A stretch of DNA of 50,417 nucleotides, taken from Mastigocoleus testarum BC008. GTDB taxonomy: Bacteria > Cyanobacteriota > Cyanobacteriia > Cyanobacteriales > Nostocaceae. Position 1 is the first letter of the stretch. Every line of letters begins with the position of its first letter. Positions 18,763 to 27,963 of the stretch are shown piece by piece. The notes under the pieces were generated by a model that was given only the letters and a program-made list of their open reading frames with translations, was not told the origin of the DNA and searched no databases. The stretch spans positions 428 to 50,844 of the forward strand of contig NZ_LMTZ01000163.1 in the NCBI RefSeq assembly GCF_001456025.1, given 5' to 3'. Position numbers and translations under genes: made by a program.

Positions 18763-19624
18763 GAAACAATAAAATTGGAATATGACATCTGCGCAGCATT
18801 TGAGCTGTTGTACTACCAATCACCAAATGGCGAATTCGATTATGTCCGTAAGCACCCATAATTAAAAAATCAATGTTATGTCTGTCCACATATTCGCCCA
18901 TGATTTTTTCAGTTTCTCCATCAAACATTTGACAGATAGGCTTAAAATTACCCTGAATTGCTTTTAATTCTGCGGCTTTGAGATATTTTTCTGCAGAGTC
19001 CGTATCGTGATTTTTCGCAATTGTAATTATATGTAATTCTAGATCTTTAAATGTAGGAGAACCAACCAAAAACTTGAGGGCTTTATCACAGCTCTTACCA
19101 CCATCATAAGCAAATAAAACCCGTTTTATTGGACTATAATCTCTAGGAGTGACTAAACAAGGTTTATTAGAAGTACGAATAATTCTCTCTAAGTTTGCCC
19201 CTAAATGTTCTGTCGCAAATCCTGCAGTTTCGCCACGTTTTCCTAAAACAATTAAATCTGCTTTTGCTTCAAATTCTTGGAAGCAATCTACTAAGAAGCC
19301 TGTACGATGGATTGAGTTAACTTGATTTACTCCATTTTCAATTAAAAATATTTTTGCTTCTTCAAGGATAATTTTTGCCCTTTGATGATTAACTTTTGCT
19401 GTTTGACTTTCTAATTCAACTAGTTGTTCGAGAAGCTTTTGATAAGCACCGACACCAATACTACCGCTAAAGTTTTCCGTCTGAGTAGCTTTTTGTTTGC
19501 GCAAATCTGTAACATATAGTACTTCAATCGAAGCATTCATACGTTTTGCGATCCATGCAGCATACCCATAACCAATTTGGGAAAAATTGGAACCATCAGT
19601 ACAAAGGAGTATATTTTTCATCAT
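18758..19624 (-). CDS. tandem universal stress protein (UspA family)
   Basis: The 288 aa hold two Usp domains. The first (MMKNILLCTDGSNFSQIGYG) has VLGKRGETAGFATEHLGAN in its nucleotide-site position. The second (VLFAYDGGKSCDKALKFL) ends with GAYGHNRIRHLVIGSTTAQM, the complete G-x2-G-x9-G-S/T ATP-binding signature. The protein is cytoplasmic. It lies about 240 bp downstream of a SulP permease on the same strand; such pairs are common and suggest that the Usp tunes or senses the transporter under stress. A clear terminator follows. Its exact ligand and partner are not known from sequence. Confidence 0.9.
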   Translation of the reverse strand: MMKNILLCTDGSNFSQIGYGYAAWIAKRMNASIEVLYVTDLRKQKATQTENFSGSIGVGAYQKLLEQLVELESQTAKVNHQRAKIILEEAKIFLIENGVNQVNSIHRTGFLVDCFQEFEAKADLIVLGKRGETAGFATEHLGANLERIIRTSNKPCLVTPRDYSPIKRVLFAYDGGKSCDKALKFLVGSPTFKDLELHIITIAKNHDTDSAEKYLKAAELKAIQGNFKPICQMFDGETEKIMGEYVDRHNIDFLIMGAYGHNRIRHLVIGSTTAQMLRRCHIPILLFR

Positions 19625-19867
19625 TGGTTGTTTAGTAATAAAAATTATGTTGAGAAATATATTGAGAAGATATCTTCCAACTTACAAGTTTCAACAAAAT
19701 ATCTCTAGTAATATTTTTTCAACAAGGCGAAAAATTCCCCACTTTGGCTAACCAGAGGAACTGAGGGTGCTGAGGAGAAATTCAGAAAAGATAAACTTTT
19801 CCCCTGATATTATGATATCTAATCGGTTTCTTTGCTTCCTCTGCTTCCCCTGCTCTCTGTGCTTTAT

Positions 19868-21391
19868 CTAACTCCTTACCCCTGACTCCTTAGTTGCTAA
19901 TTTTTGTACTCTAAGGTCTTCCAAGTCTTGTACTTTGTCATGAACAGCTAGCCTATCAATTAGGGTAGAACTTGCTTCATTTAAACCAAATAACTCTACT
20001 TCAGTACCTTGACGCCGGAATTTAAGCACAATTTTATCAATTGCAGCAATAGCTGATTGGTCCCATAGATGAGCGTTAGTTAAGTTGATTTTGACATGCT
20101 CAATATCTTCACGAAAATCGAAAGCGTTTAAAAAGTCATTCACAGAGACAAAAAATATTTGTCCAGCTACGCTATAGGTTCTGCTAGTACCGTCAGGATT
20201 GAGATAACTATCAACAAACACTAATTGGGCAATTTTACGAGAAAAGAAGATTGTACTTAGGGCACTTCCTACTAATACACCCATAGCCAAATTCTTAGTC
20301 ATAACAGTGATAAATACGGTTGTTAACATTACCGCAGTCTCACTTTTAGGAAAAATCCGAATATTTTTCAAAGAAGCCCAATTAAATGTACCGATGGAAA
20401 CCATGATCATCACTGCGACTAAAGCAGCCATCGGAATTTTCTCTACCCAGTCTCCTAACACTAACATAAAAAAGAGTAATAATATCCCTGCACTGAAGGT
20501 AGACAGACGTTTTCGACCGCCCGACTGGATATTAATTACAGACTGACCAATCATGGCACAACCAGCCATTCCACCAAAAAATCCCGTAATAATATTTGCA
20601 ATTCCCTGACCGCGAGCTTCCCTATTTTTGTTGCTGGGTGTATCGGTCAGATCGTCTACTACATTGGCTGTTAAAAATGAAGCTAATAGGCCCACCATTG
20701 ATAGAGCCACTGCATAGGGAAGAATAATCTGCAAACTTTCTAGATTGAAAGGAATATTGGGAATGCTAAAAACCGGTAGTTGTCTAGGTAGTTCTCCCAT
20801 GTCACCGACGGTAGGGACATCGATCCCCAAACCATTAGAGATGATCGTCAGAACAACAATTGCAACTAAGGGAGAGGGTAATACTTTGGTGACCCGAGGT
20901 AATAGATAGATAATTGCTAGACCTCCCGCGACCATCGGATATACTTGCCAAGGGACATTCTGCAGCTGCGGTAATTGAGCGTTAAAAATCAGAATTGCCA
21001 GAGCATTGCTAAAACCCACCATCACAGCGCGGGAGACATATTTCATTTGGCGATCAATTTTAATTGCAGCCCAAAGAATTTGGAAAATACCTGCAAGAAT
21101 GGTGGCTGCAAATAGGTATTGCAAGCCATACTCGGGATAGTCTTTTACTAAGTTAGTAACAAGTAGCGACATACTACCTGTAGCAGCAGAAATCATGGCA
21201 ATTCTACCGCCAAGAAAAGCAATAACTACAGCCATCGTAAAAGAGGCATACAGACCTACTTTCGGGTCGACTCCTGCAATAATGGAAAAGGCGATCGCTT
21301 CTGGAATTAGCGCCAACCCCACTAGTACACCCGCGAGTAAATCTCCCCTGACATTGGAAAACCACTCATGCTTAACAAAAATATTCTTCAA
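19868..21391 (-). CDS. SulP-family anion permease with STAS domain
   Basis: The 507-aa inner-membrane protein has a SulP core of many hydrophobic helices, beginning DLLAGVLVGLALIPEAIAFS, with GLYASF and GGRIAMISAATGSMS as the transport signature. A C-terminal cytoplasmic STAS domain follows (VFDREDIEH-type region; AHLWDQSAIAAIDKIV). The family exchanges or symports sulfate, bicarbonate or similar anions. The sequence is not of the BicA type that I recall, so the substrate stays open. The start is TTG with a good Shine-Dalgarno (AAGAGGAA) just upstream. The Usp gene follows on the same strand, probably co-transcribed. Confidence 0.88.
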   Translation of the reverse strand: MKNIFVKHEWFSNVRGDLLAGVLVGLALIPEAIAFSIIAGVDPKVGLYASFTMAVVIAFLGGRIAMISAATGSMSLLVTNLVKDYPEYGLQYLFAATILAGIFQILWAAIKIDRQMKYVSRAVMVGFSNALAILIFNAQLPQLQNVPWQVYPMVAGGLAIIYLLPRVTKVLPSPLVAIVVLTIISNGLGIDVPTVGDMGELPRQLPVFSIPNIPFNLESLQIILPYAVALSMVGLLASFLTANVVDDLTDTPSNKNREARGQGIANIITGFFGGMAGCAMIGQSVINIQSGGRKRLSTFSAGILLLFFMLVLGDWVEKIPMAALVAVMIMVSIGTFNWASLKNIRIFPKSETAVMLTTVFITVMTKNLAMGVLVGSALSTIFFSRKIAQLVFVDSYLNPDGTSRTYSVAGQIFFVSVNDFLNAFDFREDIEHVKINLTNAHLWDQSAIAAIDKIVLKFRRQGTEVELFGLNEASSTLIDRLAVHDKVQDLEDLRVQKLATKESGVRS

Positions 21392-21934
21392 GGGTTCCTC
21401 TTTAATTCGGTCACACTAGATCTATAATTCTAAATCATGATTGTAACCATTTAAACTATCAATAATGACTGCAAAACGAAGTGATTTGTGGTAATAGTCA
21501 ACAAATAGAGAAAAATGTTGTGATTTGATTATAAACTGACATTTTGACTGTTCAAAAACAAACAATAATTCACTAAATTCAAACTTCCCAATTTATCGTT
21601 TACTGCCTATTATTGACTACTCTCTATGGCTTCTCCTTACTACTACGTAAAGTTCTGGTTTGGTAGAAGCAAGATAACAGAGGCAAAAACAAGGATGAAA
21701 AATATTAGGCTACTTATTGTTATTTAGCTTATACTTTTTACGTATTTTTTTTTGTTTCTTATTTATTTTTTTGGCTTATATTTCAGACCTCCATTATAAA
21801 TTAATAGATGCACACCTTCAAAGTTATATTGAAACTATATTTAATTCATATGTATCCGTTATTTTATTAATAACGAATTATTATAAAACCTCCTATTTAG
21901 TGAGTATAGTTTATCCAAATAGAGAGCTGATTAA
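21392..21934. other. AT-rich intergenic region
   Basis: This stretch of 540 bp separates the SulP promoter side from the 3' end of the GST gene. The only open frame (21717-21938, plus) is a Phe/Ile/Leu-rich translation of AT-rich DNA without a ribosome-binding site. It presumably contains the SulP promoter. I see no RNA gene. Confidence 0.5.
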
Positions 21935-22573
21935 CTAATTCTGGTTAATAAATTCTAATTTATCGTCTATGGGAATATACCTTGGCTGGGATTTTACGCG
22001 CTCCAACCAAGCCTGAATTGATGGAAATTCACCCAAATCAAAGTCACCCTCATCAGCAACATGGGTGTAAGCAAACAAGGCAATATCAGCAATTGTATAA
22101 CGCTCTCCGACGAAAAAAGAATGGGAACGTAAATGATCCTCCATTACTTGCAGAGCTGCATAACCTTTTTCCTGCTTAGATTTTAGTTCTTCTTGATATT
22201 CTTTTCCCCTTTTGAGAATAGAAATCCAAAATCTTGATGTAGCAATAAATGGTTCGTGACTATATTGCTCAAAAAACAACCATTGAAACACCTGTGCGCG
22301 TAAAAAACGGTCGTAAGGAAGAAATTCTGTTCCCTCAGCTAAATGAATCAATATGGCATTAGATTCTGCCAAATATCTATTCGGCTCAATTTCTAAAACT
22401 GGAATCTTTCCATTAGGACTTTTGTTCAGAAACTCTGATGTTCGGGATTCTCCTGCCAAGATATTTATATCTATTCTTTCAAATGGTACTCCTAACTGTA
22501 TTAATAAAAGACGTATCTTATATCCATTGCCAGAAGGTAAGAAATCGTACAAACGTAGCCGGTTCATCATCAT
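21935..22573 (-). CDS. glutathione S-transferase family protein
   Basis: A soluble protein with the two GST domains. The N-terminal thioredoxin-like part has LRLYDFLPSGNGYKIRLLL and the cis-Pro glutathione motif NGKIPVLEI followed by AESNAI. The all-helical C-terminal part contains FFVGERYTIADIALFAYTHV, the conserved N-capping box/hydrophobic staple. Length (about 212 aa) is typical. A TTG exists further upstream, but three consecutive ATG codons (22573-22565) are the likelier start. It probably conjugates glutathione to electrophiles or peroxides; the substrate cannot be told. Confidence 0.9.
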   Translation of the reverse strand: MMMNRLRLYDFLPSGNGYKIRLLLIQLGVPFERIDINILAGESRTSEFLNKSPNGKIPVLEIEPNRYLAESNAILIHLAEGTEFLPYDRFLRAQVFQWLFFEQYSHEPFIATSRFWISILKRGKEYQEELKSKQEKGYAALQVMEDHLRSHSFFVGERYTIADIALFAYTHVADEGDFDLGEFPSIQAWLERVKSQPRYIPIDDKLEFINQN

Positions 22574-22785
22574 AAATAGGGTAAACAAGTTATTGAATAA
22601 TGATCAAACAAAATACAACAATTTATCAATTAAAAAAATATATATACAATAAACTTTATTGAGAATATTATGATGGAAATTAAAAACATTATTTCATAAA
22701 ATTAATGTAATTAAATCATAAGAGCATAATTTAATTTTTATGACTTAAACTCTAAATATTAAATTGCTATTAGAGGAAATAAAAT

Positions 22786-23457
22786 ATGTGTGGAAGATTT
22801 ACTCTGAGTGCGAATCCAGAAACTATAGCGGAAGAATTTAATATTAAAAATTTTCCCGATTTCAAACCAACATATAATGTCGCGCCGACACAAAATGTAC
22901 TAGCTGTACTAAATGAAGAGAAAACTCTCCAGCGTCAATTTAAAAAATTACGTTGGGGATTAATTCCTTCATGGGCTAAAGATTTTAGCATCGGTGCTAG
23001 GCTAATTAATGCAAGGTCAGAAACGGTCGCAGAAAAACCCGCTTTTCGCTCTGCTTACAAGCGCCGACGTTGTTTAGTGGTCGCTGATGGTTTTTTTGAG
23101 TGGAAAAAGCAAAAAGATAAAAAACAACCGTTTTATTTTCTACTTCAAAATCAACGTTTATTTGCTTTTGCTGGATTATGGGAAAAATGGACTTCTCCCC
23201 AAGGAGAGGAAGTGCACAGTTGTACGATTTTGACAACTACAGCTAACAGATTATTGCAACCTATTCATCATCGAATGCCATTACTCCTGAAGCAACAAGA
23301 CTACGAATTATGGCTAGACCCACAAGTACAATCCCCCGTTTTATTACAGGATTTATTATCCCCCTATCCTTCTGAGGATATGAAAAGCTATGAAGTTAGC
23401 TCGTTTGTAAATAATCCTAAACATAATAGTCATCAATGTGTTGAAGCCGTTGCTTAA
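22786..23457 (+). CDS. SRAP-domain protein (YedK/HMCES-like)
   Basis: The 223-aa protein begins MCGRFTLS, giving the catalytic Cys2 after Met removal. It has the other SRAP landmarks: RWGLIPSWAKD, LINARSETVAEKPAF, the glutamate in DGFFEWKK and the histidine in IHHRMPLLL. The family forms a thiazolidine crosslink with abasic sites in single-stranded DNA and shields them during replication. A good ribosome-binding site (AGAGGAAA) precedes the ATG. It stands alone between GST (minus) and ycf3. No LexA box was identified by eye. Confidence 0.95.
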   Translation: MCGRFTLSANPETIAEEFNIKNFPDFKPTYNVAPTQNVLAVLNEEKTLQRQFKKLRWGLIPSWAKDFSIGARLINARSETVAEKPAFRSAYKRRRCLVVADGFFEWKKQKDKKQPFYFLLQNQRLFAFAGLWEKWTSPQGEEVHSCTILTTTANRLLQPIHHRMPLLLKQQDYELWLDPQVQSPVLLQDLLSPYPSEDMKSYEVSSFVNNPKHNSHQCVEAVA

Positions 23458-23691
23458 ACAGCTGCATCTAACATTTCGCAATCCTTAAAAGGGCGAATTA
23501 CCAGCAATTTTTTTAGTTAGAGTTAGTAAAAATTTTAGTTAGCAAAAAATTTACTTGAAATCAGCCAACTAGATTACGATCCATGTCCATTTTAAAAACT
23601 GGACTTAGATCAGTTACATTAACAATTAAGCAATCTCAGCCACTGATTCAAACATCAATTAAGCAGTTATCCGAAGCTCATAGAGGCGAAT

Positions 23692-24213
23692 ATGCCAAGA
23701 ACCCAGAAAAACGATAATTTTATCGATAAATCCTTTACTGTGATGGCAGACTTGATTTTAAAGCTACTGCCAACTAATAACAAAGCCAAAAAAGCTTTCG
23801 TTTACTACCGCGATGGAATGTCGGCACAGTCTGAAGGTGAGTATGCTGAAGCCCTAGAAAATTATGAAGAAGCTTTGTTATTAGAAGAAGATTCTCAAGA
23901 TCGGGGCTTCATATATTACAATATGGCATTAATTTACGCAAGTAATGGAGAACATGATAAGGCTTTGGAGTTATATCACCAAGCCCTTGAAAATAATCCT
24001 CGCTTACCTCAAGCTTTAAACAATATTGCCGTCATCTATCACTATCAAGGCGAAAAAGCCAAAGAAGCTGGCGATGAAGATGGTGGAGAAGCACTGTTTG
24101 ACCAAGCTGCAGATTATTGGATTCGAGCCATACGCATGGCACCGAATAACTATATTGAAGCCCAAAATTGGTTGAAAACCACTGGTAGAATGCAAGTTGA
24201 CGTATTCTTTTAA
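23692..24213 (+). CDS. ycf3: photosystem I assembly protein Ycf3
   Basis: The 173-aa protein has three TPR repeats: AFVYYRDGMSAQSEGEYAEA, GFIYYNMALIYASNGEHDKA, and LPQALNNIAVIYHYQGEKAK. The ends (MPRTQKNDNFIDKSFTVMAD ... LKTTGRMQVDVFF) are those of cyanobacterial and chloroplast Ycf3. It is a thylakoid-associated chaperone that brings the PsaA/PsaB core together. Length is normal. A Shine-Dalgarno-like GAGGCG lies just before the ATG. Its presence fixes the organism as a photosynthetic cyanobacterium. Confidence 0.98.
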   Translation: MPRTQKNDNFIDKSFTVMADLILKLLPTNNKAKKAFVYYRDGMSAQSEGEYAEALENYEEALLLEEDSQDRGFIYYNMALIYASNGEHDKALELYHQALENNPRLPQALNNIAVIYHYQGEKAKEAGDEDGGEALFDQAADYWIRAIRMAPNNYIEAQNWLKTTGRMQVDVFF

Positions 24214-24408
24214 TCATTGTCGTTAATCTTATTGGTCATTAGTCCCTAACTTTATTTATTAATTAAGTAATGACTAACGACCATATTCTTTTTGCTGAAA
24301 TACTAACAGTAAAGATAACGCTAATAATAACATGTGTTTGTTGCAAAAACCCATGTCAATAAAGCAAGAATAAGCAATTAGTCGCTAACACTTACAAATT
24401 ACCAAACT

Positions 24409-24699
24409 ATGATAGACCGCGAACAAGTACGTAAAGTCGCACATCTAGCTCGTTTAGAATTAACTTCACAAGAAGAAGAACTGTTTACTACCCAGCTGGG
24501 AAGTATTCTTGATTATTTTGAGCAATTAAACGAATTGGATGTAGAAAATGTGAAACCAACAACACGAGCAATTGATGTTAGTAACGTTACCCGTCAAGAT
24601 AAACTCCAGCCTTACCCAGATCGGGAAGAAATTCTCCAAGGTGCGCCAGAACAAGAAGGGGAATATTTTAAAGTTCCAAAAATTATCAATCAGGAATAA
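24409..24699 (+). CDS. gatC: Asp/Glu-tRNA amidotransferase subunit C
   Basis: The 96-aa protein begins MIDREQVRKVAHLARLELT, with LGSILDYFEQLNELDVENV and DVSNVTRQDKLQPY, all typical of GatC. It stabilises the GatCAB complex, which transamidates Glu-tRNA(Gln) and Asp-tRNA(Asn). gatA and gatB are not nearby, which is normal for cyanobacteria. It is separated from ycf3 by about 195 bp containing an imperfect inverted repeat (GGTCATTAGT and ACTAACGACC). Confidence 0.96.
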   Translation: MIDREQVRKVAHLARLELTSQEEELFTTQLGSILDYFEQLNELDVENVKPTTRAIDVSNVTRQDKLQPYPDREEILQGAPEQEGEYFKVPKIINQE

Positions 24700-25305
24700 T
24701 TATTTAACAGTTTACAGTTAACGGTTTATAGCTAATGACACCGTTCTACGGGCTTTAGCTATTAGAGATTTTTTAAGAACTTATCCAAATTTCCACGTGC
24801 AAGCTAACGCTTACGTGGAAGCAATTGGTGATGTGGTCCCAATTTAAGGACAATGGCAAATATTTTGATTACGTGATCCCCAAATATTGGTGAATATTAG
24901 AGAATATTGGGGAATATAAAATTTTAAATACTCTCCGATGGAAAATAGGCAAGTGAATGTAAGTATTGGGTATTATTTGATAACTAGTGTACGCATTAGC
25001 ATTTTTAAGTCGTTTTTGGAGAGATAAAATATTTCCTAAGATGTAGGAAAATTGTTCGTAGTAATGTAATGTCGGCTACACCTTACAAATCTTGATAATT
25101 CTAGTCAAGTATTTCCAGTATTAATTTGTTGCAGAAATCTTCTTACTTGATGATAATATCTGTGATTTTTATAGTGAAAAATCCTGATTATAGTGAAAAA
25201 TACAAAAATTAATTATTGATGTAAAAAAAATAGTTATACTAATGTCACAAAAATAATTTTAAATCAAAATGCTTTCGGTTTTATAGTATCGAGGACAATA
25301 TACAA
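24700..25305. other. intergenic region upstream of the amino-acid importer
   Basis: About 600 bp without a gene. It contains phased AATATT repeats (24883-24918), two copies of ATAGTGAAAAAT 19 bp apart (25171, 25190), and a possible -10 box TATACT at 25235 about 70 bp ahead of the GTG start of the binding-protein gene. I see no clear NtcA box (GTA-N8-TAC). Confidence 0.5.
24883..24918. repeat. helically phased AATATT repeats
   Basis: AATATTGGTG, AATATTAGAG, AATATTGGGG and AATATA follow each other at exactly 10-bp steps. The flanking CCCCAAATATT and AATATTGGGG also make an imperfect inverted repeat. The arrangement looks like a cooperative binding site or a bend, between gatC and the ABC importer; no regulator is identified. 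Confidence 0.5.
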
Positions 25306-26169
25306 GTGAATACAATTACAACCAATAAAGTAAGATTCAAGAAAACTTTAGCATGTATCGCACTTGGGGTTGGTTTGCTCATGAGTGCTTGTTCTACAGG
25401 AGGAGAAGAACAAACAACTGGAGATACATTAGAGAATATTAAGCAGCGTGAAAAAATAGTCGTAGGTGTTAAGACTGATTATACTCCTTACGGATTTATA
25501 GATAAAAATGGTAAAAATGCAGGACTAGAAATTGATATAGCAAAATATATTACTAATGAATTACTGGGTTCTCAAGAAAAAGTAGAGTTTGTACCTGTTG
25601 TTGCTTCTAACAGGATTGAATTTCTCAAACAAGGGAAAATAGACTTAGTGATTGCAACAATGACTAAAACCCCAGAACGTGAAAAAGTTATTGATTTTTC
25701 TGAAGAATACTACTCTGCTGGTACTGGGCTTTTAACTCGCAAGGATAGTGGGATCGAGGAGTGGGACGATCTAAAAGGGAAGAAAGTCTGCGGTATCCAA
25801 GGTTCTTTTTACAACAAGGAACTAACACAAAGAGGTATCCAAATGGTAAATTTCCCCGGTACAGCTGAAGCGTACAAAGCACTTCAGGAAGGACGTTGCA
25901 TTGGCTTTGCTTATGATAACTCGGCTTTTGTTGGGAAATTGTTAGAGCCATCATGGATAAAAAATTGGCATCAACCTTTACCTGTTATTCTTGAAAAGCC
26001 TTGGGGTATGGGGATACGTAAAAACGATCAAGCATTTCTAGATGCTGTAAATGCAGCCATTACTAAAATGGAAGCGGAAGGATTTATTGTTGATGGTGAG
26101 AAGAAGTGGAAAATTCCGCCAACAGAACATGCTGATAAACGTATGAAAAAAGCACAGAGTAATAAGTAA
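25306..26169 (+). CDS. amino-acid ABC transporter substrate-binding lipoprotein
   Basis: A family 3 periplasmic solute-binding protein of 287 aa. It has a lipoprotein signal peptide with lipobox LLMSAC and lipidated Cys29. The family signature is present (GVKTDYTPYGFIDKNGKNAG, LEIDIAKYI, DLVIATMTKTPEREKVIDFS). The GTG start has a good Shine-Dalgarno (GAGGAC) 10 bp upstream. It is followed by two permeases and an ATPase, giving a complete polar/acidic amino-acid importer similar in layout to the cyanobacterial NatFGH-type system. The last codons and the stop (AGT AAT AAG TAA) are part of a downstream 7-bp repeat array, so the natural C-terminus may have been replaced. Confidence 0.92.
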   Translation: MNTITTNKVRFKKTLACIALGVGLLMSACSTGGEEQTTGDTLENIKQREKIVVGVKTDYTPYGFIDKNGKNAGLEIDIAKYITNELLGSQEKVEFVPVVASNRIEFLKQGKIDLVIATMTKTPEREKVIDFSEEYYSAGTGLLTRKDSGIEEWDDLKGKKVCGIQGSFYNKELTQRGIQMVNFPGTAEAYKALQEGRCIGFAYDNSAFVGKLLEPSWIKNWHQPLPVILEKPWGMGIRKNDQAFLDAVNAAITKMEAEGFIVDGEKKWKIPPTEHADKRMKKAQSNK

Positions 26170-26257
26170 TAAGTAATAAGTAATAAGTAATAAGTAATAA
26201 GTAGTAAATTATCAATTACCAATTACCAATTACCAGTTACCAATTAACAATTACCAG
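26162..26257. repeat. 7-bp short tandem repeats (STRR)
   Basis: An array of AGTAATA units (from 26157 to about 26205), then ATTACCA-type units up to about 26257. It starts inside the 3' end of the binding-protein gene and fills the gap to the permease. This is the heptamer STRR class known from heterocystous cyanobacteria. Confidence 0.85.
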
Positions 26258-26294
26258 CTAAATTTACTTGTACGTCACTATCCAATCATCAAAA

Positions 26295-27008
26295 ATGTTT
26301 CTCAACCTTGACTTCTCTTGGTTAAGTGACCCCACTTACCAAAATTGGCTTAGAGAAGGTATTGTTACTACTATTTTGCTATCTATTGTTTGTGTTTTTT
26401 CTTCCTTAGTAATTGGTTTCATCGGGGTTTGGCTGCAAGATTTACCTATTAAATGGGTGCGTGGAGCGATCCAAATCTATATCCAGATTTTTCGTAACAC
26501 TCCCCCTTTAGTACAGTTATTTTTTTTGTTTTTTGTTTTAGCAGCTCTTCTACCAAAGGTTTACGATCCCACAACGGGAGGAGAAAGACCGATTCTTAAT
26601 TCTTTTAGCAGTGCAGCGATCGCACTTTCACTATTTGCTGGTGCGTTTAATATTGAAATTTTCCGCTCTGGAATTGAAGCCGTACCGAAAACAATGGTAG
26701 AAGCATGTGAAAGTTTGGGTTTTTCTCGAAGTCAAAGTTTTTTCTTAGTAATCTTACCTCTAGCTTTTCGAATATCTCTTCCGGCATTAAACAACAATTT
26801 AGTTAATCTGATTAAAACTACTACTCTTGCTTCTGCGATCGCAACTCCGGAATTACTTTATTTTGCAGGACAAATATATGCCGATAATTTTGCAACTTTA
26901 GAGGTTATGTTATTTATTTGGGTGATATACGTTACTTTAGTCGGAATATTACTTGCCCTGATGCATTGGTTAGAATTAAAACTGCACATACCGGGCTATG
27001 GAAATTAA
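26295..27008 (+). CDS. amino-acid ABC transporter permease (first)
   Basis: An integral membrane protein of the His/Glu/Gln/Arg/opine permease family. It has hydrophobic helices from GIVTTILLSIVCVFSSLVIG, the QIFRNTPPLVQLFF segment, and the EAA loop EACESLGFSRSQSFFLVILP that contacts the ATPase. The open frame reaches a TTG at 26268, but the ATG at 26295 is a better start because it gives the usual short N-terminus. Its 3' end overlaps the next permease by 11 bp, which indicates translational coupling. Confidence 0.9.
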   Translation: MFLNLDFSWLSDPTYQNWLREGIVTTILLSIVCVFSSLVIGFIGVWLQDLPIKWVRGAIQIYIQIFRNTPPLVQLFFLFFVLAALLPKVYDPTTGGERPILNSFSSAAIALSLFAGAFNIEIFRSGIEAVPKTMVEACESLGFSRSQSFFLVILPLAFRISLPALNNNLVNLIKTTTLASAIATPELLYFAGQIYADNFATLEVMLFIWVIYVTLVGILLALMHWLELKLHIPGYGN

Positions 27009-27834
27009 AGATAAAAATACCAATACAACTAAAAACATTAAGCTGACTTGGAAATTAATTTTGGGTTTGATTCTAGTAACTATTTTATTAGTAATTACTA
27101 TTAATACCTTAATGGTAAATTTATTAACTATGGAGGAATGGCAAACTCTCCTCCGTCGTTTGCCTTATATATTAATTGGTAATCAAGAAAACTGGACTGT
27201 TAAAGGTGGTTTTGCACTAAATATCATCATTAGTTTTGCTTGTATGATAATTAGCACTATCTTAGGTGTAATCCTAGGATTAAGTCAGATATCTTCACAG
27301 CGAGTAGTTCGATGGTTTGCTTGGTTTCTGACCCAGTTTTTTCGTAATTCTCCTTGGCTAGTCATCCTTTATGTTGTGCTTTATTTGTTCCCATTTCAAA
27401 TAAATCTAGGTTTTGCTAGGGTTGAGTTTTCCCCGGTTGCAAAATCAATTGTTGGTTTATCTTTAGTGGTCGCAGCCAATATTTCAGAAATTGTCCGGGG
27501 TGCTATTCAATCAATCCCTTCAGGACAATGGGAAGCAGCAAAAGCCATGGGTTACACAAATAATCAAATTTTACTATTAGTAATTTTTCCCCAAGCTTTC
27601 AAGCGTATGATTCCTCCTTGGATGAATTGGTATGCAATTTTAACAATGGGTACTACCCTTACAAACTTAGTTGGCGTACCGGAAGGATTGACAAGTGTGC
27701 GTCAAGTTTTAGAACTTGAAGGGGAACGTTTTGCCATACCACTTTACACTATTCTGATGTTGCTATTTTTCCTATACTGTTACCCAATTGCTTGGTGGAC
27801 AAGAAAACTGGAACAACGACTTGTGAGTAAATGA
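26998..27834 (+). CDS. amino-acid ABC transporter permease (second)
   Basis: A 278-aa partner permease. A short basic N-terminus is followed by helix LILGLILVTILLVITINTLM, then a periplasmic stretch (TMEEWQTLLRRLPYILIGNQ), further helices, TQFFRNSPWLVILYVVLY and the EAA loop AAKAMGYTNNQILLLVIFP. It starts within the end of the preceding permease gene. It should form the membrane heterodimer with that protein. The longer N-terminus than its partner is normal for this type of pair. Confidence 0.92.
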   Translation: MEIKDKNTNTTKNIKLTWKLILGLILVTILLVITINTLMVNLLTMEEWQTLLRRLPYILIGNQENWTVKGGFALNIIISFACMIISTILGVILGLSQISSQRVVRWFAWFLTQFFRNSPWLVILYVVLYLFPFQINLGFARVEFSPVAKSIVGLSLVVAANISEIVRGAIQSIPSGQWEAAKAMGYTNNQILLLVIFPQAFKRMIPPWMNWYAILTMGTTLTNLVGVPEGLTSVRQVLELEGERFAIPLYTILMLLFFLYCYPIAWWTRKLEQRLVSK

Positions 27835-27845
27835 GAAGTCACTAT

Positions 27846-27890
27846 TCAAAATTCAAAATTCAAAAGTAATAAGTAATAAGTAATTATCCA
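27846..27890. repeat. short AT-rich tandem repeats
   Basis: ATTCAAA units are followed by AGTAATA units, the same heptamer as at 26162. They fill part of the 129-bp gap between the second permease and the ATPase gene. The rest of the gap is a run of CCCTAATCCCTAGTCCCC-like repeats. Confidence 0.65.
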
Positions 27891-27963
27891 TTAGCAACTA
27901 ATCCACAATCCCCAGTCGCTATATATCCCTAATCCCTAGTCCCCAATCCCCAATCGCCAACCC

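Noticed and set aside
21717..21938. 73-aa plus-strand open frame next to the GST gene
   Set aside because: A Phe/Leu/Ile/Tyr-rich translation of AT-rich DNA that overlaps the GST 3' end; no ribosome-binding site or recognisable family.
25200..25306. NtcA-type promoter for the amino-acid importer
   Set aside because: GTA and TAC triplets occur but not with the required 8-bp spacing; only a weak -10 box is visible.
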